Shown here: positions 1 to 5,179 of the stretch, piece by piece | Position numbering within the stretch: position 1 is the stretch's first letter | Layout: each line of letters starts with the position of its first letter | Assembly (NCBI GenBank): GCA_029267455.1 | Contig: JAJUIX010000117.1 | Location: forward strand, 1-5,179 | Length of the DNA: 5,179 bases | Source: Enteractinococcus sp. | GTDB lineage: Bacteria > Actinomycetota > Actinomycetes > Actinomycetales > Micrococcaceae | Reading direction: 5' to 3' | Translations under genes and position numbers: made by a program | The notes under the pieces: model-generated | Told to the model about the DNA's origin: nothing | Database searches by the model: none | Seen by the model: the letters and a program-made list of their open reading frames with translations, nothing else

Positions 1-137
1 AGCGCCCCGTTGGCCACGGTGAAGTAAAAGTTGTCGGCACCTTCGACGATGCCTTCCTCACACGCGGTCAACGAGAGTGCAGCGGCGGTAGCAACCGCAG
101 CGATCTTGGCAAAGCGAGAAAAGAGTTTTGATTTCAT
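1..137 (-). CDS. dctP: TRAP transporter solute-binding lipoprotein, N-terminal fragment (DctP-type)
   Basis: Only the first 45 codons are in the window; the gene runs off the left edge. The start ATG (135-137) is preceded by a strong AGGAAGG ribosome binding site with 6 bases of spacing. The protein opens with a basic n-region (MKSKLFSRFAK) and an Ala-rich hydrophobic core. A lipobox Leu-Thr-Ala-Cys follows at residues 23-26, so signal peptidase II should cleave before Cys26 and the mature protein be lipid-anchored on the outer face of the membrane. The mature start (CEEGIVEGADNFYFTVANGA) is compatible with the first beta strand of a solute-binding protein. The family assignment rests mainly on context: it is the third gene after dctQ and dctM, 11 bases downstream of the dctM stop. 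Inferred role: it captures the substrate and delivers it to the DctQM permease. A TAXI-type binding protein is an alternative, because the diagnostic regions lie outside the window. Substrate unknown. Confidence 0.8.
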   Translation of the reverse strand, partial: MKSKLFSRFAKIAAVATAAALSLTACEEGIVEGADNFYFTVANGA

Positions 138-143
138 GTTGGG

Positions 144-150
144 CCTTCCT
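144..150 (-). promoter_or_regulatory. Ribosome binding site of dctP, overlapping the dctM stop codon
   Basis: On the minus strand the sequence reads TAGGAAGG and then CCCAAC before ATG. The first TAG is the dctM stop codon (149-151), and AGGAAGG is a strong Shine-Dalgarno sequence. A ribosome finishing dctM therefore ends on the dctP initiation region. This supports the ATG at 137 as the true start and suggests coupled translation. Confidence 0.75.
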
Positions 151-1525
151 AACTTTGCACCAAACTGGGCAGGAACAGAATGATGTCTGGAACGAAGAAG
201 AATATGGCGATCAGGATCAGATCGAGCACGAAGAACGGCATGATGCCACGGAAAACGGTTTCAGACCGAATGCCGGTGGTGCCCGCGACGACGAAGGCAT
301 TAATGCCAACCGGCGGGGTGACCATACCGATTTCGATGAACTTGACGATCAAAATACCCAGCCAGATCGGATCGAATCCGAATTCTAGCGCGACCGGCAG
401 CAGCAGCGGGACGGAAATCATGAGCAACGACAGTGATTCCAACACCATGCCCAGCGGGATCAAGCTCAGCAACAGCACAAGCATGACCATCTGTGGTGCC
501 ATATTCCAGGACAGTACGGCCTCGGTGATCTTATTTGGTACCTGAGCGGCAATAAAGAATGACGACAGGATTGCCGAACCGATCACAATGAAGAACACCA
601 TCGCCGTTGTTGACGCGGTGTTCTGCAGCGCCTGGGTGATACCGTGCCAGATCCCTTTGGCGCCTTCTTTACGCAGTTCAAACAGCAGGATGATCACGGC
701 GGCGATCGCACCGAAGGCAGCGGATTCGGTCGCGGTGAAGATGCCCGAGTACATACCGCCCAGTACAATCAGGAACAAAATCGCGATGTACACCAGACCG
801 CGCCAGGGCAGTTGACCCAGCGGAGTCTTTTCGCGTTGTTCAGCATTGAGCTCGGTGGCCTGGTCCAAGGCATCTTTGACGCTGTCTGCCTCGGTGACCA
901 CCTTGCCCTGGCGATTCATCCGCCAGCCGGCAAACATGATCCACAGAGCATAGGCGATGGCCGACAGAATACCCGGTACGATACCGGCAGCCAGCATTTC
1001 GGCGACAGATACTTGCGCCAGAATCGCATACAGCACCAGGAATGTTGACGGCGGGATCATGGATCCCAACGTGCCGGCTACCGCAACCAGTGCGGTGGCC
1101 ATGGAGGCGGGGTAGCCCGCGGCGCGCATTTCGTTCACGGAGAGTCGGGCCATCGTGGCAGCAGTCCCGATGGAAGAACCAGAGACTGCCGAGAAGCCGG
1201 CTGAAGCTGCCACGGTGGCAATACCGAGCCCGCCGGGGAAGCGGCCCAGGACCCGGTCGGCAATCTTGAATACATAGTCGGCGACGTTGGCTCGAACCGC
1301 GAACATGCCCATCAGGATGAACATCGGAATGATGGTCAGTGAAAAGGTCGCGGTTTCGGAAAAGGGTTCTGCACCCAGCACGTTGGTGGTGTGGTTAATT
1401 CCGCGCAGAGCCACCAGGCCTAAAGCGCCGGAAAGACCAAGTGATACTGCAACCGGTACCCGCAACAGCAGCAGGACGAGCATCAGTACCAGAACAAGAA
1501 CGATAACAGTATTGACGGTTATCAT
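149..1525 (-). CDS. dctM: TRAP transporter large permease subunit DctM
   Basis: This 458-residue, very hydrophobic integral membrane protein is the large, ion-coupled transport subunit of a TRAP transporter. TRAP systems use a sodium or proton gradient, not ATP, to import organic acids delivered by the DctP protein. Family hallmarks visible in order are: an N-terminal membrane segment (about 4-40); PMFILMG (67-73); the Ser-Gly-Ser-Ser loop at 115-118; GTLGSMIPPS (151-160), the re-entrant hairpin motif of the first half; FTATESAAFGA (263-273); LGMVLESLSLL (358-368); and MVTPPVGINAF (401-411), the equivalent motif of the second half. A polar, charged stretch at about 202-239 separates the two inverted halves and makes the protein slightly longer than a typical DctM (about 425-430). 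The ATG start overlaps the dctQ stop in an ATGA, with an AAGGAG site 7 bases upstream (1533-1538). Substrate specificity cannot be read from this subunit. Confidence 0.95.
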   Translation of the reverse strand: MITVNTVIVLVLVLMLVLLLLRVPVAVSLGLSGALGLVALRGINHTTNVLGAEPFSETATFSLTIIPMFILMGMFAVRANVADYVFKIADRVLGRFPGGLGIATVAASAGFSAVSGSSIGTAATMARLSVNEMRAAGYPASMATALVAVAGTLGSMIPPSTFLVLYAILAQVSVAEMLAAGIVPGILSAIAYALWIMFAGWRMNRQGKVVTEADSVKDALDQATELNAEQREKTPLGQLPWRGLVYIAILFLIVLGGMYSGIFTATESAAFGAIAAVIILLFELRKEGAKGIWHGITQALQNTASTTAMVFFIVIGSAILSSFFIAAQVPNKITEAVLSWNMAPQMVMLVLLLSLIPLGMVLESLSLLMISVPLLLPVALEFGFDPIWLGILIVKFIEIGMVTPPVGINAFVVAGTTGIRSETVFRGIMPFFVLDLILIAIFFFVPDIILFLPSLVQS

Positions 1526-2091
1526 TGACGCTCTCCTTCTGCAGTAGTGGCGGTAGATTCGGTCGGCAGAGTCTCATCCGCCAGGGCGGCTTCGACTTCG
1601 TCGGCAAAGCCCATGGGACCTTTGTCGGTGAGGCTGCGGTACACATTGAACAGCGCAACCAAAAACAGTGAGATGAAACCGGTCGTGAGGACCCAGCGCA
1701 TGGGATACATGGGCCACTGCACGAGGCCGAAGCGGATTTCCCCAAATTGCGTAGCTTCGATCGAGTTCAAAATATTGGCGTAGGACAGCCAGCCGGTATA
1801 GAAGGCGGTCAGGATCCACACAAAAATATTGGTGGCCTTCGCCAGTCGGGGGCCAAAACGGTCAGTCAGTAATGTGACAGCCACGTGCTCGCCGTTGACA
1901 CCGGCCCATGCCAGTCCAAAAGCCACGGCCGTGACCATCGCAGTTTCTGCGATTTCGATCATGCCGCCCAGTGACGCCCCGGTGGTGTTGCGCACGAATA
2001 CGTCGATCGTGATCGCAATGACCATCACCACGATGGCAGCCGCTGAAAGCACGGCAAGCGTACGGGCTATACCGCGAATCAGTTTTTCCAT
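1522..2091 (-). CDS. dctQ: TRAP transporter small permease subunit DctQ
   Basis: The 189-residue protein is the small membrane subunit of the TRAP transporter. It partners with DctM and helps dock the binding protein. Four hydrophobic segments can be seen at roughly residues 10-31, 46-66, 87-107 and 130-150. The family's characteristic stretch after the second segment is present as GEHVAVTLLTDRFGP (67-81), following the E-containing helix at 44-50. Length is within the usual range, slightly extended by a polar, acidic C-terminal tail (about 158-189) that has no obvious motif. The start at 2091 has TAAGGA 9 bases upstream. It is the first gene of the minus-strand operon, and its stop codon overlaps the dctM start (ATGA), typical of subunits made in fixed proportion. 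DctQ sequences diverge widely, so the assignment gains much of its strength from the adjacent DctM. Confidence 0.93.
   Translation of the reverse strand: MEKLIRGIARTLAVLSAAAIVVMVIAITIDVFVRNTTGASLGGMIEIAETAMVTAVAFGLAWAGVNGEHVAVTLLTDRFGPRLAKATNIFVWILTAFYTGWLSYANILNSIEATQFGEIRFGLVQWPMYPMRWVLTTGFISLFLVALFNVYRSLTDKGPMGFADEVEAALADETLPTESTATTAEGERQ
1533..1538 (-). promoter_or_regulatory. Ribosome binding site of dctM inside the end of dctQ
   Basis: AAGGAG on the minus strand lies 7 bases before the dctM ATG and within the last codons of dctQ. Together with the ATGA stop/start overlap it fixes the dctM start and indicates translational coupling. Confidence 0.75.
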
Positions 2092-2100
2092 GATGAGTTT

Positions 2101-2106
2101 TCCTTA
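2101..2106 (-). promoter_or_regulatory. Ribosome binding site of dctQ
   Basis: TAAGGA on the minus strand, 9 bases before the ATG at 2091, supports this start for dctQ. The spacing is slightly long but normal. Confidence 0.6.
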
Positions 2107-2165
2107 GTGCTCGAGGTCTTCGTGCGGCGCGATCAGAGTGGCTCAAATCTTGACGCACGATCTGT

Positions 2166-2181
2166 GGTGAGCTACTTCACA
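2166..2181. promoter_or_regulatory. Crp/GlxR-type operator upstream of the TRAP operon
   Basis: The sequence GGTGAGCTACTTCACA matches the Crp-family consensus of actinobacteria (TGTGA-NN-TA-NN-TCACA, known for GlxR of Corynebacterium and Crp of Mycobacterium) at 11 of 12 specified positions, including the central TA. Only the first base differs. It lies about 75 bases upstream of the dctQ start. Relative to the candidate minus-strand promoter at 2202-2207 it would sit just downstream of the transcription start, which would favour repression. If a promoter lies nearer dctQ, activation is possible. A cAMP-responsive control of an organic acid transporter makes biological sense but is inference. 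Confidence 0.55.
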
Positions 2182-2193
2182 GCAAAGGTGAAG
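2175..2193. repeat. Inverted repeat CTTCAC-N7-GTGAAG overlapping the Crp-like site
   Basis: Perfect 6-base arms (2175-2180 and 2188-2193) flank a 7-base spacer. The left arm shares its TTCAC with the Crp-like operator. It could be the binding site of a second dimeric regulator of the TRAP operon or a small hairpin in the dctQ leader transcript. The position, immediately downstream of the putative promoter, favours an operator. No regulator gene is in the window to link it to. Confidence 0.4.
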
Positions 2194-2201
2194 CCTGAAA
2201 A

Positions 2202-2229
2202 ATCATATACGAAACTATTCAAGTGTGCA
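2202..2229 (-). promoter_or_regulatory. Candidate promoter of the dctQMP operon
   Basis: On the minus strand TATGAT (2207 to 2202) matches five of six bases of the TATAAT consensus. With a 16-base spacer, TGCACA (2229 to 2224) matches four of six bases of TTGACA. Transcription would begin near 2195 and give an untranslated leader of roughly 100 bases carrying the Crp-like site and inverted repeat. Assigned by eye. Confidence 0.35.
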
Positions 2230-2268
2230 GGCGCGTCACGGCCAGTGGAGACCGGTTTTGCGTCGACC

Positions 2269-2286
2269 TGGCGCGAAAGTGCGCCA
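2269..2286. repeat. Short GC-rich inverted repeat (TGGCGC-N6-GCGCCA)
   Basis: Six-base perfect arms flank GAAAGT. A G-T pair could extend the stem and leave a four-base loop. No T-run follows on either strand, so it is not an intrinsic terminator. It may be an operator or simply chance in GC-rich sequence. Confidence 0.3.
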
Positions 2287-2348
2287 ATTCACAGCCAGGT
2301 GATGGAATGCATCGTGGGCCGTGAGGTGTTCGGTAACCGGCGAGATCT

Positions 2349-2360
2349 GCGTCATGACGC
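2349..2360. repeat. Perfect 12-base palindrome GCGTCATGACGC
   Basis: All 12 bases are self-complementary with no spacer, which suits a dimeric DNA-binding protein better than an RNA hairpin. It lies 8 bases upstream of a TTGACC hexamer (2369-2374) that resembles a -35 element pointing toward purA, although no convincing -10 follows at normal spacing. The regulator is unknown. Confidence 0.35.
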
Positions 2361-2491
2361 GCTTACATTTGACCACCTTCTTCGGCGGTAATGGAAAAAT
2401 CCAATTATTTCCCGGCTTTGTTTTCTTGAAGCTTAAGGTAGGGCTGTGACGCATCAGAGGCCTCAGGGGCACGAGGGTGGGGCTGATTTGG

Positions 2492-2497
2492 TAAACT
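2492..2497 (+). promoter_or_regulatory. Candidate -10 element for purA-thrC
   Basis: TAAACT keeps the three most conserved positions of an actinobacterial -10 (TA and the final T), but no good -35 is found 16-18 bases upstream. Transcription from here would start near 2504 and leave a leader of about 100 bases before purA. Weak evidence; an upstream start is equally possible. Confidence 0.22.
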
Positions 2498-2509
2498 CTG
2501 GTTGTAACT

Positions 2510-2550
2510 GTTCTCGGCCCCTAAACCTTGCGTGCTGCGGGTGCGAGAAC
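2510..2550 (+). repeat. Possible hairpin in the purA leader
   Basis: GTTCTCG (2510-2516) can pair perfectly with CGAGAAC (2544-2550), and CCC (2518-2520) with GGG (2539-2541) can extend the stem inward past a small internal loop. CGGCCC (2515-2520) could instead pair with GGGCCG (2564-2569), so two mutually exclusive folds are possible. No T-run follows and no known riboswitch class is recognised. Confidence 0.25.
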
Positions 2551-2587
2551 CTTTCTATGTTGTGGGCCGGTGACACGCCGACCCCTT

Positions 2588-2594
2588 GGGAGAG
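2588..2594 (+). promoter_or_regulatory. Ribosome binding site of purA
   Basis: GGGAGAG lies 8 bases before the ATG at 2603. It decides the start: the open frame extends upstream to a TTG at 2528, but that would add 25 residues foreign to the family. Confidence 0.65.
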
Positions 2595-2602
2595 ATGAAT
2601 TT

Positions 2603-3895
2603 ATGCCAGCAATCGCAATCGTGGGTGCCCAGTGGGGCGACGAGGGCAAAGGCAAAGCAACAGACTTGCTCGGCGGTCGCGTCGACTACGTGGTCAAACC
2701 TAACGGCGGAAATAATGCCGGCCACACCGTCGTCGTCAACGGTGAAAAATTTGAACTCAAGCTGCTGCCAGCCGGAATCTTGTCCCCAGACGCCACATCC
2801 GTGATTGGTAATGGTGTGGTCATCAACCTCGAAGCGCTCTTCGAAGAAATTGATGGTCTCGAAGCTCGCGGACACGACACTTCGCACTTACGAGTCTCCG
2901 CTGATGCACACCTGGTCGCGCCCTACCACCAGACCCTCGATAAGGTCACCGAACGCTTTTTGGGTAAACGCGCCATTGGTACAACCGGCCGCGGTATTGG
3001 CCCGACCTACCAGGACAAAGTCGCTCGCTTAGGTATTCGGGTTCAGGACCTTTACGACGAATCGATTCTGCGCCAAAAAATCGAAGGTGCCCTGCGCCAG
3101 AAGAACGAGCTGCTGGTCAAGCTATACAACCGTCGTGCCTTTACCGTCGATGAGATCGTCGACTACTTCATGGTCTATGCCGACCGGTTGCGCCCCATGG
3201 TCGTCGATTCTGTGCGTCTACTCAACGAGGCGCTGGACGAAGGCAAAGTGGTGCTCATGGAAGGCGGGCAGGCCACCTTCCTCGACGTCGATCATGGCAC
3301 CTACCCGTTTGTGACCTCCTCGAACCCCACTGCAGGCGGTGCCTCGGTTGGTGCTGGCATTGGCCCAACCCGGTTCACCCGCACGATCGGGATCGTCAAG
3401 GCGTACACCACACGCGTTGGAGCGGGTCCGTTCCCAACCGAACTCTTTGATGAGATGGGCGAACAACTGCGTACCACCGGCGGTGAGTTTGGTGTCAACA
3501 CCGGCCGCCCACGCCGCACGGGTTGGTATGACGCCGTGATGGCCCGCCACGCTGCGATGATTAACGGTTTCACCGACTACTTCGTGACCAAACTCGATGT
3601 GCTGACCGGTATTGAGCAAATCCCGGTGTGTGTGGCCTACGAGGTCGATGGGGTCCGCCACGACGTCATGCCGATGACGCAAACCGAATTCCATCACGCC
3701 AAACCGATTTATGAATACTTCCCCGGTTGGGAAGAGGACATCTCCGGGGCCCGTACACTCGAGGATCTGCCAGAAAACGCACAACACTACATCGCCAAGC
3801 TTGAAGAGCTGGCCGGTGTGCGCATCTCCGGTGTGGGCGTGGGCCCGGGCCGCGATCAAGTCATCCAGGTCCGCGATCTCATTAACGAAGACTAA
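2603..3895 (+). CDS. purA: Adenylosuccinate synthetase
   Basis: This 430-residue cytoplasmic enzyme joins IMP and L-aspartate, using GTP, to form adenylosuccinate, the first committed step from IMP to AMP. Length matches the family (about 430). The protein begins [18 protein letters not shown], with the GTP-binding GDEGKGK loop at 12-18, including catalytic Asp13. NGGNNAGHT (34-42) carries catalytic His41. IMP-binding [14 protein letters not shown] is at 126-139. Further on, [12 protein letters not shown], the [17 protein letters not shown] signature and the C-terminal [10 protein letters not shown] nucleotide-binding segment are all present. Every key residue I can check is intact. The ATG at 2603 is chosen because it has a good ribosome binding site and gives the family's standard N-terminus. 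The gene faces away from the TRAP operon and is followed after 4 bases by thrC, so the two are probably co-transcribed. PurA normally acts as a homodimer. Confidence 0.98.
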   Translation: MPAIAIVGAQWGDEGKGKATDLLGGRVDYVVKPNGGNNAGHTVVVNGEKFELKLLPAGILSPDATSVIGNGVVINLEALFEEIDGLEARGHDTSHLRVSADAHLVAPYHQTLDKVTERFLGKRAIGTTGRGIGPTYQDKVARLGIRVQDLYDESILRQKIEGALRQKNELLVKLYNRRAFTVDEIVDYFMVYADRLRPMVVDSVRLLNEALDEGKVVLMEGGQATFLDVDHGTYPFVTSSNPTAGGASVGAGIGPTRFTRTIGIVKAYTTRVGAGPFPTELFDEMGEQLRTTGGEFGVNTGRPRRTGWYDAVMARHAAMINGFTDYFVTKLDVLTGIEQIPVCVAYEVDGVRHDVMPMTQTEFHHAKPIYEYFPGWEEDISGARTLEDLPENAQHYIAKLEELAGVRISGVGVGPGRDQVIQVRDLINED

Positions 3896-3899
3896 CGCT

Positions 3900-5179
3900 A
3901 TGCAATATGTATCCACCCGTGGCGGCATGCAGCCGTCGAATTTTTCCGACGTCCTGCTCGAAGGGCTCGCCCCAGATGGGGGACTGGTCGTACCCGAAAC
4001 TATCCCGACCGTTGATCAGGACACCATTGAATCCTGGCGTGAGCTGACCTACGCGGAACTTGCCACCGAAGTGATCGGCCTGTACTGGACCGATATCCCA
4101 CGCGAAGATCTCGCCGAGCTGTGCAAAGCAGCCTATGGCAAACAATTCAATGCCGACGACATTGTCCCGCTGACGCCTATCGACCAAATGACCGCGCTGG
4201 TTGACCTGTCGCAAGGACCAACACTGGCGTTCAAAGATATGGCCATGCAGTTTCTGGGTGAAGCGCTGCCCTATGTGCTCAAGCAGCGAGATCAGACACT
4301 GAACATTCTGGGAGCCACCTCCGGAGACACCGGCTCGGCCGCGGAATACGCGTTTCGTTCCAAACCCAATATCGGGGTGTTCATGTTGTCGCCCAAGGGC
4401 CGGATGTCCAAATTCCAGCGGGCCCAGATGTACACCCTGACCGATGAGAACGTACACAACATCGTTATCGACGGGGTATTCGACGACGCGCAGAACCTGG
4501 TCAAGGAGCTCAACGGCGACCTCGAGTTCAAAGCCGCCCATTCACTCGGGACCGTGAACTCGATCAACTTGGGACGACTGATCGCCCAGTGCGTGTACTA
4601 TTTCTGGGCCTGGCTGCGCGTTACCACCGGGATACCGGCCGAGCAGCGCGCTGATTTCGAAGTGTCGTTCGCCGTGCCCTCCGGAAACTTCGGCAATATT
4701 TTCTCCGGGCAGCTGGCCCGCCAGATGGGCCTGCCCATTGACACCCTGGTGCTGGCAACCAATGAGAACAACGTGCTGGACGAGTTCTTCCGCTCGGGCA
4801 AATACGAACCACGCTCCGCAGCCAATACTTTGGCGACGTCGTCGCCGTCGATGGATATCTCCAAGGCCTCTAACTTGGAACGTTTCGTCTATCTAGTCTT
4901 AGACCAAGATCCGGAAAGACTAGCCGAGATCTGGCGCCAACTAGACGCGACCGGCACCCTGGATCTGTCCGAAGATCAGCCGCGCTTCTTAGAAGAGTTC
5001 GGGATGGTATCGGGGACCTCGACGCACGAGGACCGGGTCGCATCCATTCGTGCGGTGTATGAAAAATCCAAGGTCGTCATTGACCCTCACACCGCTGACG
5101 GGGTGACTGTTGCTCGTGGCTATCAGAAACCGAATCAGCCGATGTTGGTGTTAGAAACGGCCAAACCGGAGAAATTTGG
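3900..5179 (+). CDS. thrC: Threonine synthase (long form), C-terminus cut by window edge
   Basis: The frame stays open from ATG 3900 to the right edge, giving 426 complete codons of an expected 470-480. Threonine synthase converts O-phospho-L-homoserine and water to threonine and phosphate with pyridoxal phosphate, the last step of threonine synthesis. The N-terminus (MQYVSTRGG, then LLEGLAPDGGLVVPE at 19-33) is typical of the long form. GPTLAFKDMAMQ (106-117) contains Lys112, the expected cofactor Schiff-base lysine. GATSGDTGSAAEYA (138-151) is the cofactor-binding loop. VPSGNFGNI, ATNENNVLDEFFRSG, SSPSMDIS and IDPHTADGV follow in the order I recall for the C. glutamicum enzyme. Only 4 bases separate it from the purA stop, and there is no strong ribosome binding site (only GAAG at 3887-3890), so translation probably depends on ribosomes finishing purA. 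A local cluster of A-ending Leu codons occurs near 4893-4943. Confidence 0.96.
   Translation, partial: MQYVSTRGGMQPSNFSDVLLEGLAPDGGLVVPETIPTVDQDTIESWRELTYAELATEVIGLYWTDIPREDLAELCKAAYGKQFNADDIVPLTPIDQMTALVDLSQGPTLAFKDMAMQFLGEALPYVLKQRDQTLNILGATSGDTGSAAEYAFRSKPNIGVFMLSPKGRMSKFQRAQMYTLTDENVHNIVIDGVFDDAQNLVKELNGDLEFKAAHSLGTVNSINLGRLIAQCVYYFWAWLRVTTGIPAEQRADFEVSFAVPSGNFGNIFSGQLARQMGLPIDTLVLATNENNVLDEFFRSGKYEPRSAANTLATSSPSMDISKASNLERFVYLVLDQDPERLAEIWRQLDATGTLDLSEDQPRFLEEFGMVSGTSTHEDRVASIRAVYEKSKVVIDPHTADGVTVARGYQKPNQPMLVLETAKPEKF

Larger units (their letters stand above)
2092..2602. other. Divergent intergenic region between dctQ and purA, no convincing gene
   Basis: These 511 bases separate the outward-facing dctQ and purA starts, so they should hold promoters for both directions. 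The short reading frames here (for example 2107-2391 plus and 2236-2472 minus) have no credible protein character and no recognisable family motif. What can be seen is regulatory: a Crp/GlxR-like site, several inverted repeats and promoter-like hexamers, each listed separately. No tRNA, known riboswitch or intrinsic terminator with a T-run was recognised. The length is generous for a simple divergent promoter pair. Confidence 0.7.

Noticed and set aside
2269..2286. Hairpin considered as an intrinsic terminator
   Set aside because: No run of T follows on either strand, and a terminator between two divergent starts has no upstream transcript to end.
2288..2303. TCAC-N6-GTGA arrangement resembling a second Crp site
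   Set aside because: The half-sites are everted relative to the Crp consensus (GTGA-N6-TCAC), so it is not expected to bind a Crp dimer.
2107..2391. 94-codon plus-strand frame in the intergenic region
   Set aside because: No ribosome binding site of note, no protein-like pattern, and it spans the dctQ promoter region and several palindromes.
2236..2472. 78-codon minus-strand frame in the intergenic region
   Set aside because: Basic, low-complexity composition with no recognisable motif and no credible initiation signal.
2528..2602. Upstream TTG start that would lengthen PurA by 25 residues
   Set aside because: The extra residues do not resemble a PurA N-terminus, whereas ATG 2603 has a good ribosome binding site and yields the conserved [18 protein letters not shown] start with Asp13 and His41 in the standard numbering.
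3218..3928. 236-codon open frame antisense to purA
   Set aside because: It lies opposite a strongly conserved gene, has no family character, and its length is explained by codon bias in GC-rich DNA.
3882..4541. 219-codon open frame antisense to thrC
   Set aside because: Shadow of the thrC coding strand; the thrC motifs are on the opposite strand and the antisense protein shows no domain.

Overview
The window looks like chromosomal DNA from an actinobacterium, probably a Micrococcales-type relative of moderate GC (mid-to-upper 50s % by eye). Three things point there: the long-form threonine synthase closely resembles the Corynebacterium glutamicum type as I remember it, the adenylosuccinate synthetase has actinobacterial-style sequence, and the transporter's solute-binding subunit is a lipoprotein, as expected in a cell without a periplasm closed by an outer membrane. 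The exact genus cannot be fixed from this sequence alone.

The layout is two divergent gene groups around a 511-base intergenic region. To the left, on the minus strand, lies a TRAP (tripartite ATP-independent periplasmic-type) transporter operon read in the order dctQ (2091 to 1522), dctM (1525 to 149), dctP (137 to beyond the left edge). The genes are tightly packed: dctQ and dctM overlap by an ATGA, and the dctP ribosome binding site overlaps the dctM stop codon. DctQ and DctM form the membrane permease. The lipid-anchored DctP would capture the substrate, which may be a C4-dicarboxylate or another organic acid but cannot be read from what is visible.

To the right, on the plus strand, purA (2603-3895) is followed after only 4 bases by thrC (3900 to beyond the right edge). 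PurA condenses IMP with aspartate on the way to AMP. ThrC makes threonine from O-phosphohomoserine, which is itself derived from aspartate. Both genes therefore draw on the aspartate pool, and the spacing suggests co-transcription and translational coupling.

The intergenic region (2092-2602) holds no convincing gene. It carries a near-consensus Crp/GlxR-type operator (2166-2181), an overlapping inverted repeat (2175-2193) and a promoter-like hexamer for the TRAP operon (2202-2207). It also has a perfect 12-base palindrome (2349-2360) and a possible leader hairpin upstream of purA (2510-2550). I see no mobile elements, CRISPR arrays, tRNA or rRNA genes. The coding content is conventional and I do not see evidence for an undescribed system. 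The regulatory region is the part most worth a second look.
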